From the NCBI RefSeq assembly GCF_022012395.1, contig NZ_JAKLTQ010000013.1, positions 62,001 to 126,000 on the forward strand: DNA of 64,000 nt. The letters are read 5' to 3'. A program made the position numbers and the translations under genes. Of this stretch, positions 16,535-26,869 are shown in pieces (position 1 is the stretch's first letter; every line of letters starts with the position of its first letter). Under the pieces are notes generated by a model that worked only from the letters and a program-made list of their open reading frames with translations, was not told where the DNA came from and searched no databases. The DNA comes from Arthrobacter hankyongi (GTDB lineage Bacteria > Actinomycetota > Actinomycetes > Actinomycetales > Micrococcaceae).

Positions 16535-17198
16535 TGCAGCAATCGCCGTGCTGGGCGGAACCGGGCCGCAGGGCAAGGGACTGGGCTACCGGTTTGCCAA
16601 GGCCGGCCGCCGGGTAATCATCGGCTCGCGGGACGCCGCCAAGGCCTCGGCCGCGGCCGGCGAACTGGACGAAACACTCGGCGGCGACGGCCTGGTGACC
16701 GGGATGGCCAACGCCGAAGCCGCCGCGCAGGCCGGCCTCGTGGTGGTCGCGGTGCCGTGGGACGGGCACAACGAACTGGTCGAATCGCTGCGCGGGGAAC
16801 TGAGCGGGAAGATCGTCGTCAGCTGCGTCAACCCCCTGGGCTTCGACAAGGCGGGGCCGTACGGGCTGGACATGGGCAACAGCAGCGCGGCAGAACAGCT
16901 GCAATCAATCGTTCCGGCCGCCCGGGTGGTCGCGGCCTTCCACCATGTCTCCGCCGCCAACCTGATCGGGCCGGCCGAGAAGCTCGACCACGAGGACATC
17001 CTGGTGGCCGGGGATGACAAGGAAGCGGCCGCGCAAGTACGCGCGCTGGCCGCGACGGTCACCGGCAGCCCCGGCGTCGACGCCGGCCCGCTCCGCCTGG
17101 CCCGGCAGCTCGAACCGCTGACGGCGGTGCTGATCAGCATCAACAAGCGGTACAAGACCCGGTCCGGGGTTTCGATCAGCGGGCTGCCGCAGGACTGA
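16527..17198 (+). CDS. npdG: NADPH-dependent F420 reductase (NpdG/Fno type)
   Basis: A 223-residue Rossmann protein that would transfer hydride between NADPH and coenzyme F420. The N-terminus AVLGGTGPQGKGLGYRFAKA carries the GGTGPQGKG signature of F420:NADP oxidoreductases, IIGSRD follows as in the NADP phosphate-binding site, and VNPLGFDKAGPYGL and FHHVSAANL are further family segments. TTAGGAGCAAACC precedes ATG 16527. It is followed 8 bp later by a Mer-like LLM enzyme, so F420H2 made here is probably used there. In picrate degraders NpdG fills this same role. Confidence 0.93.
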   Translation: MTDAAIAVLGGTGPQGKGLGYRFAKAGRRVIIGSRDAAKASAAAGELDETLGGDGLVTGMANAEAAAQAGLVVVAVPWDGHNELVESLRGELSGKIVVSCVNPLGFDKAGPYGLDMGNSSAAEQLQSIVPAARVVAAFHHVSAANLIGPAEKLDHEDILVAGDDKEAAAQVRALAATVTGSPGVDAGPLRLARQLEPLTAVLISINKRYKTRSGVSISGLPQD

Positions 17199-17205
17199 GC
17201 CCGCC

Positions 17206-18180
17206 GTGGAGACCATGCTGACGTTCGCTCCCTCCGACCTGGCCGAGCTGGGGCGGCAGGCCCGGGCCTGCGAGCGCGCCGGGATCACCGCGGTGGGTGT
17301 GGGCGACTCGCCGGGCTACCACGATCCGTATGTCGCGCTGGCGGTGCTGGCGCAGTGCACCTCCTCGATCCGGATCGGTCCGATGGTCACCAACGTCGTG
17401 ACGCGCGTCCCGCAGGTGTCCGCCGGGGCCATCCGGTCGATCAACGACCTGGCCGGGGCCGGACGGGCCTTCATCGGGCTCGGCGCCGGGGACAGCGCCC
17501 TGGCCGGTGCGCAGGTCCGGCCGGCCGGCGTGGCCGGGCTCCAGCAGGGCATCGAGGCGGTCCGCCGGCATTGGCCGGCGGCGGCAGCGCGGCCCTGGCG
17601 CGTCGTCGTCGCCGCCAACGGGCCGCGGACACTGCGGATGGCGGCAGCCACCGCCGATGTTGTCGTGTCCGGTACCGGGACCGATGACGCGAGCATCCGC
17701 CGGGCGGTGGACCTGGTCGGCGAGGTCCGGCGGGAGCGCGGGCGCGCCGCAGCCCTCTGGGTGGTCGCGCGCATCAGCGTGGGCGAGGACCGCGAGTCGG
17801 CGGTCACCGAGCTCCGGCCCCTGCTGGCCTCCGCCGCCAACCACGTCTTCGCCTCCGCCGCGGAAAGGGACCGCCTCGACGCCCGGACGGCCCGGGCGGT
17901 CGCCCGGCTGCGGCAACGTTACGACTATGCGTCGCATGGCCGCCGCCGGGGGAACCCGAACGCGGAGCTGGTGGACGAACTGGGCCTGCGCGAAACGCTG
18001 GCGGAACGGTTCGCGCTCGCCGGTCCGGCCGGACACGTCGCCGGCCGGCTCGCGGAGCTGGCGCGGGCCGGCGTCGACGGCGTTGTCATACCGGCGGTCG
18101 GGCTCGATGCGGACCGCCTGGTGGAAAACTTAGGCAGCCGGGTGCTTGGCAGGCCCGGGGCACAGCATGCAGGAAATTGA
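17206..18180 (+). CDS. LLM-class oxidoreductase, probably F420-dependent (Mer-like)
   Basis: A 324-residue luciferase-like protein of the methylene-tetrahydromethanopterin-reductase type. AVGVGDSPGYHDPYVALAVL and GRAFIGLGAGDSAL are hallmarks of F420-binding members, and VGVGD replaces the WxxEHH motif of the oxygenase-type paralogues. Its closest relative in the window is the enzyme at 37320. GTG 17206 comes 8 bp after npdG, so both are likely co-translated. Probable reaction: F420H2-dependent reduction of, or hydride transfer to, a pathway intermediate. Confidence 0.88.
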   Translation: METMLTFAPSDLAELGRQARACERAGITAVGVGDSPGYHDPYVALAVLAQCTSSIRIGPMVTNVVTRVPQVSAGAIRSINDLAGAGRAFIGLGAGDSALAGAQVRPAGVAGLQQGIEAVRRHWPAAAARPWRVVVAANGPRTLRMAAATADVVVSGTGTDDASIRRAVDLVGEVRRERGRAAALWVVARISVGEDRESAVTELRPLLASAANHVFASAAERDRLDARTARAVARLRQRYDYASHGRRRGNPNAELVDELGLRETLAERFALAGPAGHVAGRLAELARAGVDGVVIPAVGLDADRLVENLGSRVLGRPGAQHAGN

Positions 18181-18205
18181 CCCATCACAGAAGGAGAGTC
18201 CAACC

Positions 18206-18727
18206 ATGGCTTCAGTAGGCGAGATCCACCACGTTGCGGTGAACGTGCGGGACCTGGACGCGTCGATTCGGTTCTACGGGGACGGGCTTGGCCTGCGGAA
18301 GACCCTGGACATGCCCGTGGGGAACCCCACGACGTGGCGCACCATGGCGCTGCCGGAAGGCACCACCGGCCGGTCCGTCTTTATGCAGGGGCCGACCCGG
18401 GTGGGCCAGCTCGAGCTGCTGCAGTGGGACCTGCCGGTCCCCGAGGACACCCGCCCCAAGCGGGCCGGGGACCCCGGCCCCTGCGTGCTCTCGTTCTCCG
18501 TCTCCCACGACGACATCCGCGAGGTCTACGACCGGCTCCGCAGCATGGACGTGCACTGCTACACGGAACCCACCACCAACATCCTGACCAACTACGGGGC
18601 CGTCACGCTGTTCTTCTGCGAGGACCCGGACGGCAACCAGGTGGAGGTCATTGCGCTGCCCACGTACGAGGAGGTGAAGGCATTCCGTGCCGCGACCATG
18701 GCCGCTGAAGCTCCTGCCGGGCACTGA
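18206..18727 (+). CDS. VOC-family (glyoxalase/dioxygenase fold) protein
   Basis: A 173-residue vicinal-oxygen-chelate protein. GEIHHVAVNVRDLDASIRFY is the standard first strand-helix with a candidate metal His at residue 8 or 9, QLELLQW brings a Glu, and FFCEDPDGNQVEVI the C-terminal strand with another Glu. Epimerases such as methylmalonyl-CoA epimerase, lyases and dioxygenases share this fold. AAGGAGAG precedes ATG 18206. It may epimerise or isomerise a CoA intermediate; this is not proven. Confidence 0.87.
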   Translation: MASVGEIHHVAVNVRDLDASIRFYGDGLGLRKTLDMPVGNPTTWRTMALPEGTTGRSVFMQGPTRVGQLELLQWDLPVPEDTRPKRAGDPGPCVLSFSVSHDDIREVYDRLRSMDVHCYTEPTTNILTNYGAVTLFFCEDPDGNQVEVIALPTYEEVKAFRAATMAAEAPAGH

Positions 18728-19976
18728 CCAGCAGGCACCGGGACGCCGCTCGCCCCTGGTGTCGCTGGGCGTCCCGGTGTACCGGCGTTTCATCGCCGCC
18801 CAGACGCTCAGCTGCCTGTGCCTGTGGATGCACCGGACCGCGCACGTGTGGCTGGCGATCCAGATCACCGGCGGCGATCCACTCAGCGTCGGACTGGTGA
18901 CCGGCCTGCAGTACCTGCCCATGTTCCTCAGTGCGCTGGGCGGACGGCTGGGGGACCGGCTGAACAAGCGGCGGCTGCTGATCGCGAGCCAGAGCATTGC
19001 CGCTGCCGGCAGCCTCGTCCTCGGGGTGCTCGCCTACCTGGGGGCGGCGCCGCTGGTCTGGGTGTGCATCTTCGCCGTGGTGCTGGGCATTCCCGCCGCG
19101 GTCGATGCTCCCGTCCGGCTGGCCATGCCGCGGGAACTGGTCGTCCCGGAGCTGCTGAGCAGCGCCATCGGGATCAACGGCATTGTCTTCCAGGTGTCCC
19201 GCGTCGTCGGCCCGGCGATCGCCGGCGTCTGCATCGCGGCCTGGGGCGTCGGCAGCGGATTCCTGCTGGCCGGCGTGAGCGGGGCCCTCGGCGTGGCGGC
19301 GCTGGCAGCACTGCCCAGAGGCGTTGCCCGGGCCGGGCGGGGCGCCGCGGCGACGCGCCGGAGCCCGGCGACGCGCCGGATCCGCGACGGCGCAGGCCTG
19401 ATCGGTCCGATCGCGGGAGCATTCGTCGTGGGCGCGTGCCTGGCCAACCTCCAGCTGGCCCTGCCGCTCATCCTCACCGGCATTCCCGGGGCCGGTGCCG
19501 ACAGCTTCGGCCTGTTGGTCGCGATGACCGGCCTGGGTGGAGCGGCCGGCGCGGCCGTTGCGGCGTCCTTCCGCGGTCCTGCCCCGAACGGGCGCCTGCA
19601 CCTGCTGCTGGCCGGCTTCGCGGGCCTTAGTGCGGTGGTCGCCGTCCTGCCCAGCGTCCCGGCGCTGGCGCTGGGCGTCCTGGCCGCGGCGGTATTTATG
19701 CAGGCTTACAACACGATGGCCATCTCCACCCTGCAGGCCTACACGCCGGAAGGCGGGCACGGCCGGGTGATGGGCCTCTACGTCTTCTGCTATTTCATCT
19801 GGTCCGGTATCGGCACCCCCATGTTCGGGCTGGCCTCCGCGCAGATCGGCCCGCGTGCCGCCCTTGGCATCTCGTCGGGGCTCTGCCTGGCCGCGGTGAT
19901 CGTCCTGTCCCTGCGGGTGCGCCGGTCCACCCCCGCTGTTCCCGCTGACGCACCGAAAGGAACCGAATCCGCATGA
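18687..19976 (+). CDS. MFS transporter
   Basis: A 429-residue membrane protein with about 10-12 hydrophobic segments and the loop 2-3 motif GGRLGDRLNKRRLL of the major facilitator superfamily. It resembles the Bcr/EntS-like group (DUF894). The start is uncertain: GTG 18687 overlaps the VOC gene by 41 bp, and GTG 18759 would lose 24 mostly polar residues without harming the first helix. It overlaps the next gene by 4 bp. Import of substrate or export of a toxic intermediate are both possible. Confidence 0.85.
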   Translation: MPRPWPLKLLPGTDQQAPGRRSPLVSLGVPVYRRFIAAQTLSCLCLWMHRTAHVWLAIQITGGDPLSVGLVTGLQYLPMFLSALGGRLGDRLNKRRLLIASQSIAAAGSLVLGVLAYLGAAPLVWVCIFAVVLGIPAAVDAPVRLAMPRELVVPELLSSAIGINGIVFQVSRVVGPAIAGVCIAAWGVGSGFLLAGVSGALGVAALAALPRGVARAGRGAAATRRSPATRRIRDGAGLIGPIAGAFVVGACLANLQLALPLILTGIPGAGADSFGLLVAMTGLGGAAGAAVAASFRGPAPNGRLHLLLAGFAGLSAVVAVLPSVPALALGVLAAAVFMQAYNTMAISTLQAYTPEGGHGRVMGLYVFCYFIWSGIGTPMFGLASAQIGPRAALGISSGLCLAAVIVLSLRVRRSTPAVPADAPKGTESA

Positions 19977-22063
19977 CTGACCAGGGCCTGAAAGGCTTCT
20001 TCACTCCCGACAATGTGGCACTGATCGGGGCCAGCGAAAGCTCGGGCTGGACGGCGATGCTCCTCGAAGGCCTCGCGGCCTCGGCGGCACCGCCCCAGGT
20101 CCATTTCGTCAACCCCCGCAGCAGCACCGTCCACGGCAGGGCGGCCTTCGCCACGGTGGCCGAGATCCCGGGCGTGGTGGACCTGGCATTTGTGCTGGTG
20201 GGGCCGGACCGGGTGCTCGGCGTGGTCCGGGACTGCCTCGATGCGGGCATCCGCGACTTCGTGGTGCTGTCCTCCGGCCTGGGCGAGAGCAGCGCCTACG
20301 GGACGGCAACGCAGGAACTGGCCGAGCTGTGCGCCATGCACGAGGCCCGCCTGCTCGGACCCAACGTCAGCGGGTTCGTGGACCTGGCCCGGGGGACGGC
20401 CCTGTTCGGGCTGGCCTGGCCCCCACACCTGCTGCGCGGCAGCGTCGGCCTGGCCATGCAGTCCGGCGGGCTGGCCACCCACGCCCTGAGCCTGTGTGCC
20501 CAGTGGGGCATCGGGGTCAGCCGGCTCGTCACCACGGGCAACGAGGTCGGCATCACGGTCTCCGATGTGCTGGACGATTTTGCCGACGATCCCGACACCA
20601 GCGTCGTGGTCCTGTTCCTCGAGTCCATCCGGGACCCGGAGCGCTTCCGCCAGGCGGCGGTCCGGGCACGCGAGGCGGGCAAGGCGGTGGTCGCGCTGCA
20701 CGTCGGCAGCTCCGAGCTGGGCCGGACCTCGGCGCTGGCCCATACCGGTGCCCTGGTGGGCGATCACGCCACCGCCATAGCCGCGCTGGAAGGAACCGGC
20801 GTCGCCTGCGTCAAGTCGCTCGAGGAACTGATTGCGGCGGCGGGGCTGCTGGCCCGCCATCCGGAAGGGCTGCCCGGCAGCCGGCTGGCTGTCGTCGCGG
20901 CCTCCGGGGGCGCCTGCGAGCTGATCGCCGACTCCGCCCAGCGGCTCGGGCTGGCCCTGCCGCCGCTGCCGGACAGCGTCCAGGGCTACCTGGGGACGGT
21001 GCTGCCCGCCGAAAGCACCGCCAGGAATCCATTGGATGTCACCGGTTTCGTGGTCAAGGAGCCGGAACTGACCTTCCAGGCGGTTGCCGGAATCGCCGCG
21101 CATGCAGCCGGCGACTACGACGCGCTCGTGTTCCAGTCGGTCCTGTTCCCCGCCGAGGATGCGGTCGACGATCCGGCGGTCCGGGAGCGGTTCCGGCGGC
21201 TGGGGGAACTGGTCCGGTCCACACCGCTGCCGGTGCTGCTGCAGACCGCCGGCACCTTCTCGCTGTCCCCGCGGGTGGCCGAACTCGTGGCCGGGAACGG
21301 GCTGTTCGTGCTGCCGGGGATCGCCGTCGGCATGCGGGCCATCGCCGCCGCGGCGCATTCCGCGCGGCTGCGGGCCGGGGCGCGGAACGCGGAGACCCCG
21401 GCCGCCGGGGTGCTCCCGGCGGGGGCGGGGGATGTGGCGGCGGCCATGCGCGACTGCGGGGTGCCGACACCGCCCGCCCGGGTCGTGGCAACGGCGGAGG
21501 AAGCAGCCGCCGCCGCGGCGGAGATCGGCTTCCCCGTTGCGGTGAAGCTGGTCAGTCCCGACGTGGCCCACAAGTCGGACGTCGGGGGAGTGGCCCTGGG
21601 CCTGCGGGATGCGGCAGCGGTCCGCGGCGCGGTCGCCGGCATGCAGGCCGCGGTGCGGCGGGCGCGCCCCGATGCACGCATCGAGGGCTACCAGGTGGTG
21701 GCGATGCGGCCGGCCGGTATCGAACTCCTCGTCAGCGTCACCCAGGACGCGACCTGGGGGCCGATGCTCACCGTGGGCTCGGGCGGTGTGCTCACCGAGG
21801 TGCTGGAGGACGTCGTCGTCCGGCCGCTGTCGCTGGACCCGGCGGTGATCAGCCAGATGCTCGGGCAGCTGCGGATCGCGCGGCTCTTCCCCGGCTACCG
21901 GGGCGCACCGGCCGCCGACCTGGACGCGGCGGTCGCCGCGGTCCAGGCCATTGGCCGGCTCGCCCTCCGGCTGGGCCCGGCCGCCCGGGCGGTGGAAGTG
22001 AACCCGCTGTGGCTCCGGGGGAAGCAGGCCGAGGCGCTCGACCTGCTCGTGGACTGGGCCTAG
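19973..22063 (+). CDS. Fused NDP-forming acyl-CoA synthetase (ADP-forming acetate-CoA ligase family)
   Basis: A 696-residue protein combining a CoA-binding Rossmann domain (VALIGASESSGW), a succinyl-CoA-ligase-like domain and a C-terminal ATP-grasp domain (MAVKLVSPDVAHKSDVGGV-like segment starting near residue 523). The phospho-accepting histidine of this family is present in ALAHTGAL at residue 257. Such enzymes interconvert acyl-CoA plus ADP plus phosphate with acid plus ATP. The gene ends the 12.8-22.1 kb operon, sharing 4 bp with the MFS gene. It may conserve energy by releasing an acid or activate a substrate cheaply. Confidence 0.9.
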   Translation: MTDQGLKGFFTPDNVALIGASESSGWTAMLLEGLAASAAPPQVHFVNPRSSTVHGRAAFATVAEIPGVVDLAFVLVGPDRVLGVVRDCLDAGIRDFVVLSSGLGESSAYGTATQELAELCAMHEARLLGPNVSGFVDLARGTALFGLAWPPHLLRGSVGLAMQSGGLATHALSLCAQWGIGVSRLVTTGNEVGITVSDVLDDFADDPDTSVVVLFLESIRDPERFRQAAVRAREAGKAVVALHVGSSELGRTSALAHTGALVGDHATAIAALEGTGVACVKSLEELIAAAGLLARHPEGLPGSRLAVVAASGGACELIADSAQRLGLALPPLPDSVQGYLGTVLPAESTARNPLDVTGFVVKEPELTFQAVAGIAAHAAGDYDALVFQSVLFPAEDAVDDPAVRERFRRLGELVRSTPLPVLLQTAGTFSLSPRVAELVAGNGLFVLPGIAVGMRAIAAAAHSARLRAGARNAETPAAGVLPAGAGDVAAAMRDCGVPTPPARVVATAEEAAAAAAEIGFPVAVKLVSPDVAHKSDVGGVALGLRDAAAVRGAVAGMQAAVRRARPDARIEGYQVVAMRPAGIELLVSVTQDATWGPMLTVGSGGVLTEVLEDVVVRPLSLDPAVISQMLGQLRIARLFPGYRGAPAADLDAAVAAVQAIGRLALRLGPAARAVEVNPLWLRGKQAEALDLLVDWA

Positions 22064-22066
22064 AGC

Positions 22067-22105
22067 CCGGCGGCAAGGGGCCGGCCGCCGGCCCCTTGCC
22101 GCCGG
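22067..22105. terminator. Bidirectional hairpin terminator
   Basis: A perfect 18-bp inverted repeat (22067-22084 with 22088-22105) with a 3-nt loop lies between the convergent synthetase and thiolase genes. Confidence 0.87.
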
Positions 22106-22109
22106 CGGG

Positions 22110-23327
<1,218 letters not shown>

Positions 23328-23344
23328 CGGGTTCTCCCAACCTA

Positions 23345-23374
23345 TTGAGTAACATACCGACTGGATGGTATCTT
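23345..23374 (+). promoter_or_regulatory. Promoter overlapped by palindromic operator, copy 4
   Basis: TTGAGT (23345-23350) and TATCTT (23369-23374), spaced 18 bp, could drive the 23463 operon. Between them lies ACATACCGACT/GGATGGTATCT (23352-23373), with 7 of 11 positions paired. It matches the sites at 6020, 6085 and 12743 in its left half and sits in the divergent thiolase/dehydrogenase region. Confidence 0.65.
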
Positions 23375-23462
23375 GCAGGGAACAGGCCTTCAACCGGTGC
23401 AACGAGGACTCTACGGCGTACTCTACGCCGCGCAGCCGCTCCGAGCCGAATAGGAGATTAAT

Positions 23463-24674
23463 GTGAATCGTGCAGCCCAATCACTGGAGGAGTTGCGCTC
23501 CGAAATCAAGCAGTGGATTGCCCGCAACCTGCAGCCGGACCTGGTCGGCATGGACGACATGGACGTGGAGCGGGAGATCTGGGGGAACCCGGACAGCCCG
23601 AAGCACGAGGCCTTCCTCGCCTACGAAAAGGCCTCCCTGGAAGCCGGCCTGGTCTGCCCGCACTGGCCGGCAGAGTACGGCGGCCGGGATTTCGGGGACC
23701 TGGAGATGGCGGTGCTGGCCGAGGAACTGGCGGCGGTGGGCATGCCGCGCCTGACGCGCGGGATGGGCGAGCGGCTGTGCGGCCCGTCGATCATCGCCCA
23801 CGGAACCGAGGAGCAGAAGGCCCGGTTCCTGCCGCGGATCATCAGCGGCGAGGACCGCTACTGCCAGGGCTTCTCCGAGCCCGGCGCCGGTTCGGACCTG
23901 GCCTCGGTCAGCACCCGGGGGGTCGTCGACGGGGACGAGATCGTGATCACCGGCGAGAAGATCTGGACCTCGCGGGCCCACCTGGCCAACATGATGTTCC
24001 TGCTCTGCCGGACCGACCCGGACGCGCCCAAGCACAAGGGGATCTCCTTCGTGATCGTGCCGATGCGCGACAACGGGATCACCATCAGCGAGGTGATCAC
24101 CATGGCCGGTGACAACGCCTTCTGCCAGGAATTCATCGACGGCGCCCGCGCCCCGCTGGCGAACGTCATCGGCGGCCTGGGCGGCGGCTGGAAGGCGGCC
24201 ATGACGACGCTGGGCAGCGAACGCGGTGCCGTGGCGGCGACCCAGCACCTGCAGTACGAGCAGGAGCTCGACGAACTGGTCCGGCGGGCCCGCGAGCTGC
24301 AGCGGCTTGACGACCCCCAGGTCCGCCAGGACCTGGCCTGGGCCTTCTGCCAGGTCCATGTCATGAAGGCCACCGGGCAGCGGGTGCTGGCCAAGCTGGC
24401 CAGCGGCGGGGAAGTGGGTCCGGAGGCTTCGCTGACGAAGCTGGTCTGGAGCGAGTACCACCGCCGGCTGGGCGAAATCGCGGCGGACCTGCAGGGGGCC
24501 CACGCCCTGGTCCGGCCCGAGGGGGACGGGTACAAGGTGGACCGGTGGCAGAAGGCGTTCCTCGCCAGCCGCGCCGAAACCATCTTCGCCGGCACCAGCG
24601 AGGTCCAGCGCCGGATCATTGCCGAACGGGTCCTGGGCCTGCCGCGCGAGCAGTCCGCCGGGGCAGCCAAATGA
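23463..24674 (+). CDS. Acyl-CoA dehydrogenase (FadE type)
   Basis: A 403-residue acyl-CoA dehydrogenase. YCQGFSEPGAGSDLASV (residues about 137-153) and the C-terminal IFAGTSEVQRRIIAERVLGL signatures are intact. The N-terminal EAGLVCPHWPAEYGGRDF is typical of mycobacterial FadE proteins acting on steroid or branched side chains, often as heteromers. GTG 23463 follows TAGGAGATTA. It leads the longest operon of the window (23.5-37.0 kb). A second dehydrogenase two genes on (26847) could be its partner subunit. Confidence 0.92.
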   Translation: MNRAAQSLEELRSEIKQWIARNLQPDLVGMDDMDVEREIWGNPDSPKHEAFLAYEKASLEAGLVCPHWPAEYGGRDFGDLEMAVLAEELAAVGMPRLTRGMGERLCGPSIIAHGTEEQKARFLPRIISGEDRYCQGFSEPGAGSDLASVSTRGVVDGDEIVITGEKIWTSRAHLANMMFLLCRTDPDAPKHKGISFVIVPMRDNGITISEVITMAGDNAFCQEFIDGARAPLANVIGGLGGGWKAAMTTLGSERGAVAATQHLQYEQELDELVRRARELQRLDDPQVRQDLAWAFCQVHVMKATGQRVLAKLASGGEVGPEASLTKLVWSEYHRRLGEIAADLQGAHALVRPEGDGYKVDRWQKAFLASRAETIFAGTSEVQRRIIAERVLGLPREQSAGAAK

Positions 24675-26869
24675 CCCAGCTCATCGATGCCGGGCCGGAC
24701 CGGCGGCACGCACCGCTGCTGGACCGGCTGCTCCAGCCGCGCTCGGTGGCCCTGGTCGGCGCGACCGACCGGTCCCGCTGGTCGTCGCAGACCTTCGAGA
24801 ACCTGCGGCGCTACTCGCCCCAGGTGCCGGTGTACTGCGTGAGCCCGAAAGGCGGGACCGTCCACGGGGTCCGCGCCTACACTTCGCTGGCGGAGATCGG
24901 CGCACCGGTCGACCTGGCCTACGTGATGACGCCGCGGGAAACCGTGCCCGGGATCCTGCGGCAGGCCGGCGCCGCCGGCGCGCGCGCCGCCGTCGTCCTC
25001 ACCGCAGGCTTCGGCGAGACGCCGGACGGCAAGGCGTACCAGGCGGCGGCCGTCGAGGCCGCCGCGGAGGCCGGCGTGGCGCTCCTGGGCCCCAACGGCA
25101 ACGGCTTCATCAATGTGCACGATTCGGTGGTCCCCTTCGGACTGGCGCTGCCCCGGTTTCCGCTGCCCGGGCCGGCCTCGTTCGTCCTGCAGTCCGGGGG
25201 CCTGGTCAAGCCGGTCCTGAGCCTGGCCGACGCCTGGGGCGCAGGGGTAGGCGTTGTGGCCTGCACCGGAAACGAAGCGGCGCTCACCGCCGCCGACGTC
25301 GCGGCCGCCCTCCTCGACGATGAGCGAACCGGCGCCGTCGGGCTCTTCCTCGAGACGATCCGCGACACGGAAGCCTTCCGGCACCTGGCCCGGAAGGCGG
25401 TGGAACTGGACAAGCCGGTCGTCGCCCTGACCGTCGGGCGCAGCGACGCGGCCCGGCGGGCCGCCCAGGCCCACACCGGCGCCCTCGCGGCCGACGCCGC
25501 GGTCTCGTCCGCGGTGCTCAAATCCCTGGGGGTGGTCGAAGTTTCCTCGGTCGAGGAACTGGTGGCCGCCACCGACCTGCTGGCCCGGGGAGTCCGCCCG
25601 CGCGGCCCGAAGATCGCCGTCGTGGGTGCATCCGGCGGCGCCTGCGAACTGGTGGCGGAAAAGGCCTCCGCGCTCGGCCTCACGGTGCCCGAACTCCCGG
25701 AAGCGTGCGTGGCCGCCCTGGCCGAGGTGCTCCCGGACATCTCCCAGGCGCAAAATCCACTGGACGTCACCGGCTTCGCGACCGTCGACCCGATGCTTCC
25801 GGTGCGGGCGCTGGAAGCCATGCTGGCCACCGCCGACACGGACGCGGTGCTGTTCCAGGCGTTCGTGCTGCCACCCGACGACACCGCCGATCCCAACGCC
25901 GCCCGGGCCTACTTCGCCGGGATCGCCCGGGCCGTCCGGTCCGCGGACCTGCCGGTCCTGCTGCAGGACGAGGTGTCGGCCCCGGTGTCCGGGCTCGGCC
26001 GCTCCATCCTCGACACGGAAGGGCTGGTCCGGCTGGCCGGCATCGAGGTCGGCATCACCGCCCTGGCGCATGCCGTGCGCTGGACCGCGTCCCGCCGCGC
26101 CCTGCTGTCGCGCCAGGCCGAAGACCGGGCCGCCGTCGTGCTGGCCCGGCCGGACAAATCCGCCGCGCTCTCGGAATTCGACGCCCTCAGGCTGCTGGCC
26201 GCCGGCGGGGTGCCGGTCATCCCGCAGACCTTGGCCACCTGTCCCCGGGAGGCCGTGCAGGCGGCCGCGGCCCTGAAGGGACCGGCCGTGCTGAAGGTCT
26301 GCTCCCCGGACATCGCACACAAGTCGGACATCGGCGGCGTGGTCCTCAACGTCCAGGGCGAGGCCGCAGTCGCGGCCGCCTACAACGGCATCATGAATCG
26401 GGTGCCGGCCCAGCTGCCCGAGGCCCGCATCGACGGAGTACTGGTCTCCCCGATGCGGTCCGGGGGGATCGAACTGATCGCCGGCATCAACCGCGACCCG
26501 GTGTGGGGGCCGGTCCTCCTCCTGGGCATGGGCGGCGTCCTGGTCGAGGTCCTGAAGGACGTGGCGCTGCGGCCGCTGCCCGTCACCCGCGCCGATATCG
26601 CCGAGATGCTGGCGGAGCTGCGGGCCGCCCCGCTGCTGCACGGCGTCCGCGGCCAGGCCCCCATCGCGCTCGAGGCGCTGGCCGATGCGGTGCTCGCCCT
26701 CACCGATGTGGCCGCCGCCCTCGGCGGCGAGTTGCAGTCTATCGAGATCAACCCCCTGCGTGCGGACCATACGACCGTCGAGGCGCTTGACGCGCTCATC
26801 GTCTGGGCCGACGACGCCGTTTCCGACGTGGAAGAAGGAGAATCCAATGACGTTGAGCTACACCGCTGA
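24671..26869 (+). CDS. Fused NDP-forming acyl-CoA synthetase, second copy
   Basis: A 732-residue paralogue of the protein at 19973 with the same three-domain order. CoA-binding VALVGATDRSRW is near residue 28, the phospho-His is His268 in AQAHTGALAA, and the ATP-grasp segment VCSPDIAHKSDIGGVV is near residue 540. It overlaps the dehydrogenases on both sides (4 bp and 23 bp). Two such enzymes in one proposed regulon is uncommon. They may act at different chain-length steps or in opposite directions. Confidence 0.9.
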   Translation: MTQLIDAGPDRRHAPLLDRLLQPRSVALVGATDRSRWSSQTFENLRRYSPQVPVYCVSPKGGTVHGVRAYTSLAEIGAPVDLAYVMTPRETVPGILRQAGAAGARAAVVLTAGFGETPDGKAYQAAAVEAAAEAGVALLGPNGNGFINVHDSVVPFGLALPRFPLPGPASFVLQSGGLVKPVLSLADAWGAGVGVVACTGNEAALTAADVAAALLDDERTGAVGLFLETIRDTEAFRHLARKAVELDKPVVALTVGRSDAARRAAQAHTGALAADAAVSSAVLKSLGVVEVSSVEELVAATDLLARGVRPRGPKIAVVGASGGACELVAEKASALGLTVPELPEACVAALAEVLPDISQAQNPLDVTGFATVDPMLPVRALEAMLATADTDAVLFQAFVLPPDDTADPNAARAYFAGIARAVRSADLPVLLQDEVSAPVSGLGRSILDTEGLVRLAGIEVGITALAHAVRWTASRRALLSRQAEDRAAVVLARPDKSAALSEFDALRLLAAGGVPVIPQTLATCPREAVQAAAALKGPAVLKVCSPDIAHKSDIGGVVLNVQGEAAVAAAYNGIMNRVPAQLPEARIDGVLVSPMRSGGIELIAGINRDPVWGPVLLLGMGGVLVEVLKDVALRPLPVTRADIAEMLAELRAAPLLHGVRGQAPIALEALADAVLALTDVAAALGGELQSIEINPLRADHTTVEALDALIVWADDAVSDVEEGESNDVELHR

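Noticed and set aside
16527-18180. Assigning the cluster to picrate or dinitrophenol degradation because of NpdG and an LLM hydride transferase
   Set aside because: NpdG and an F420-type LLM enzyme are shared with that pathway, but no tautomerase or npd-type regulator was recognised, and the large beta-oxidation set points to an alicyclic or isoprenoid-like acid.
23858-26770. 970-residue open frame on the minus strand opposite the dehydrogenase and synthetase genes
   Set aside because: It is antisense to two clearly functional genes, rich in Arg, Gly and Pro, and shows no domain. In high-GC DNA such long shadow frames are expected.
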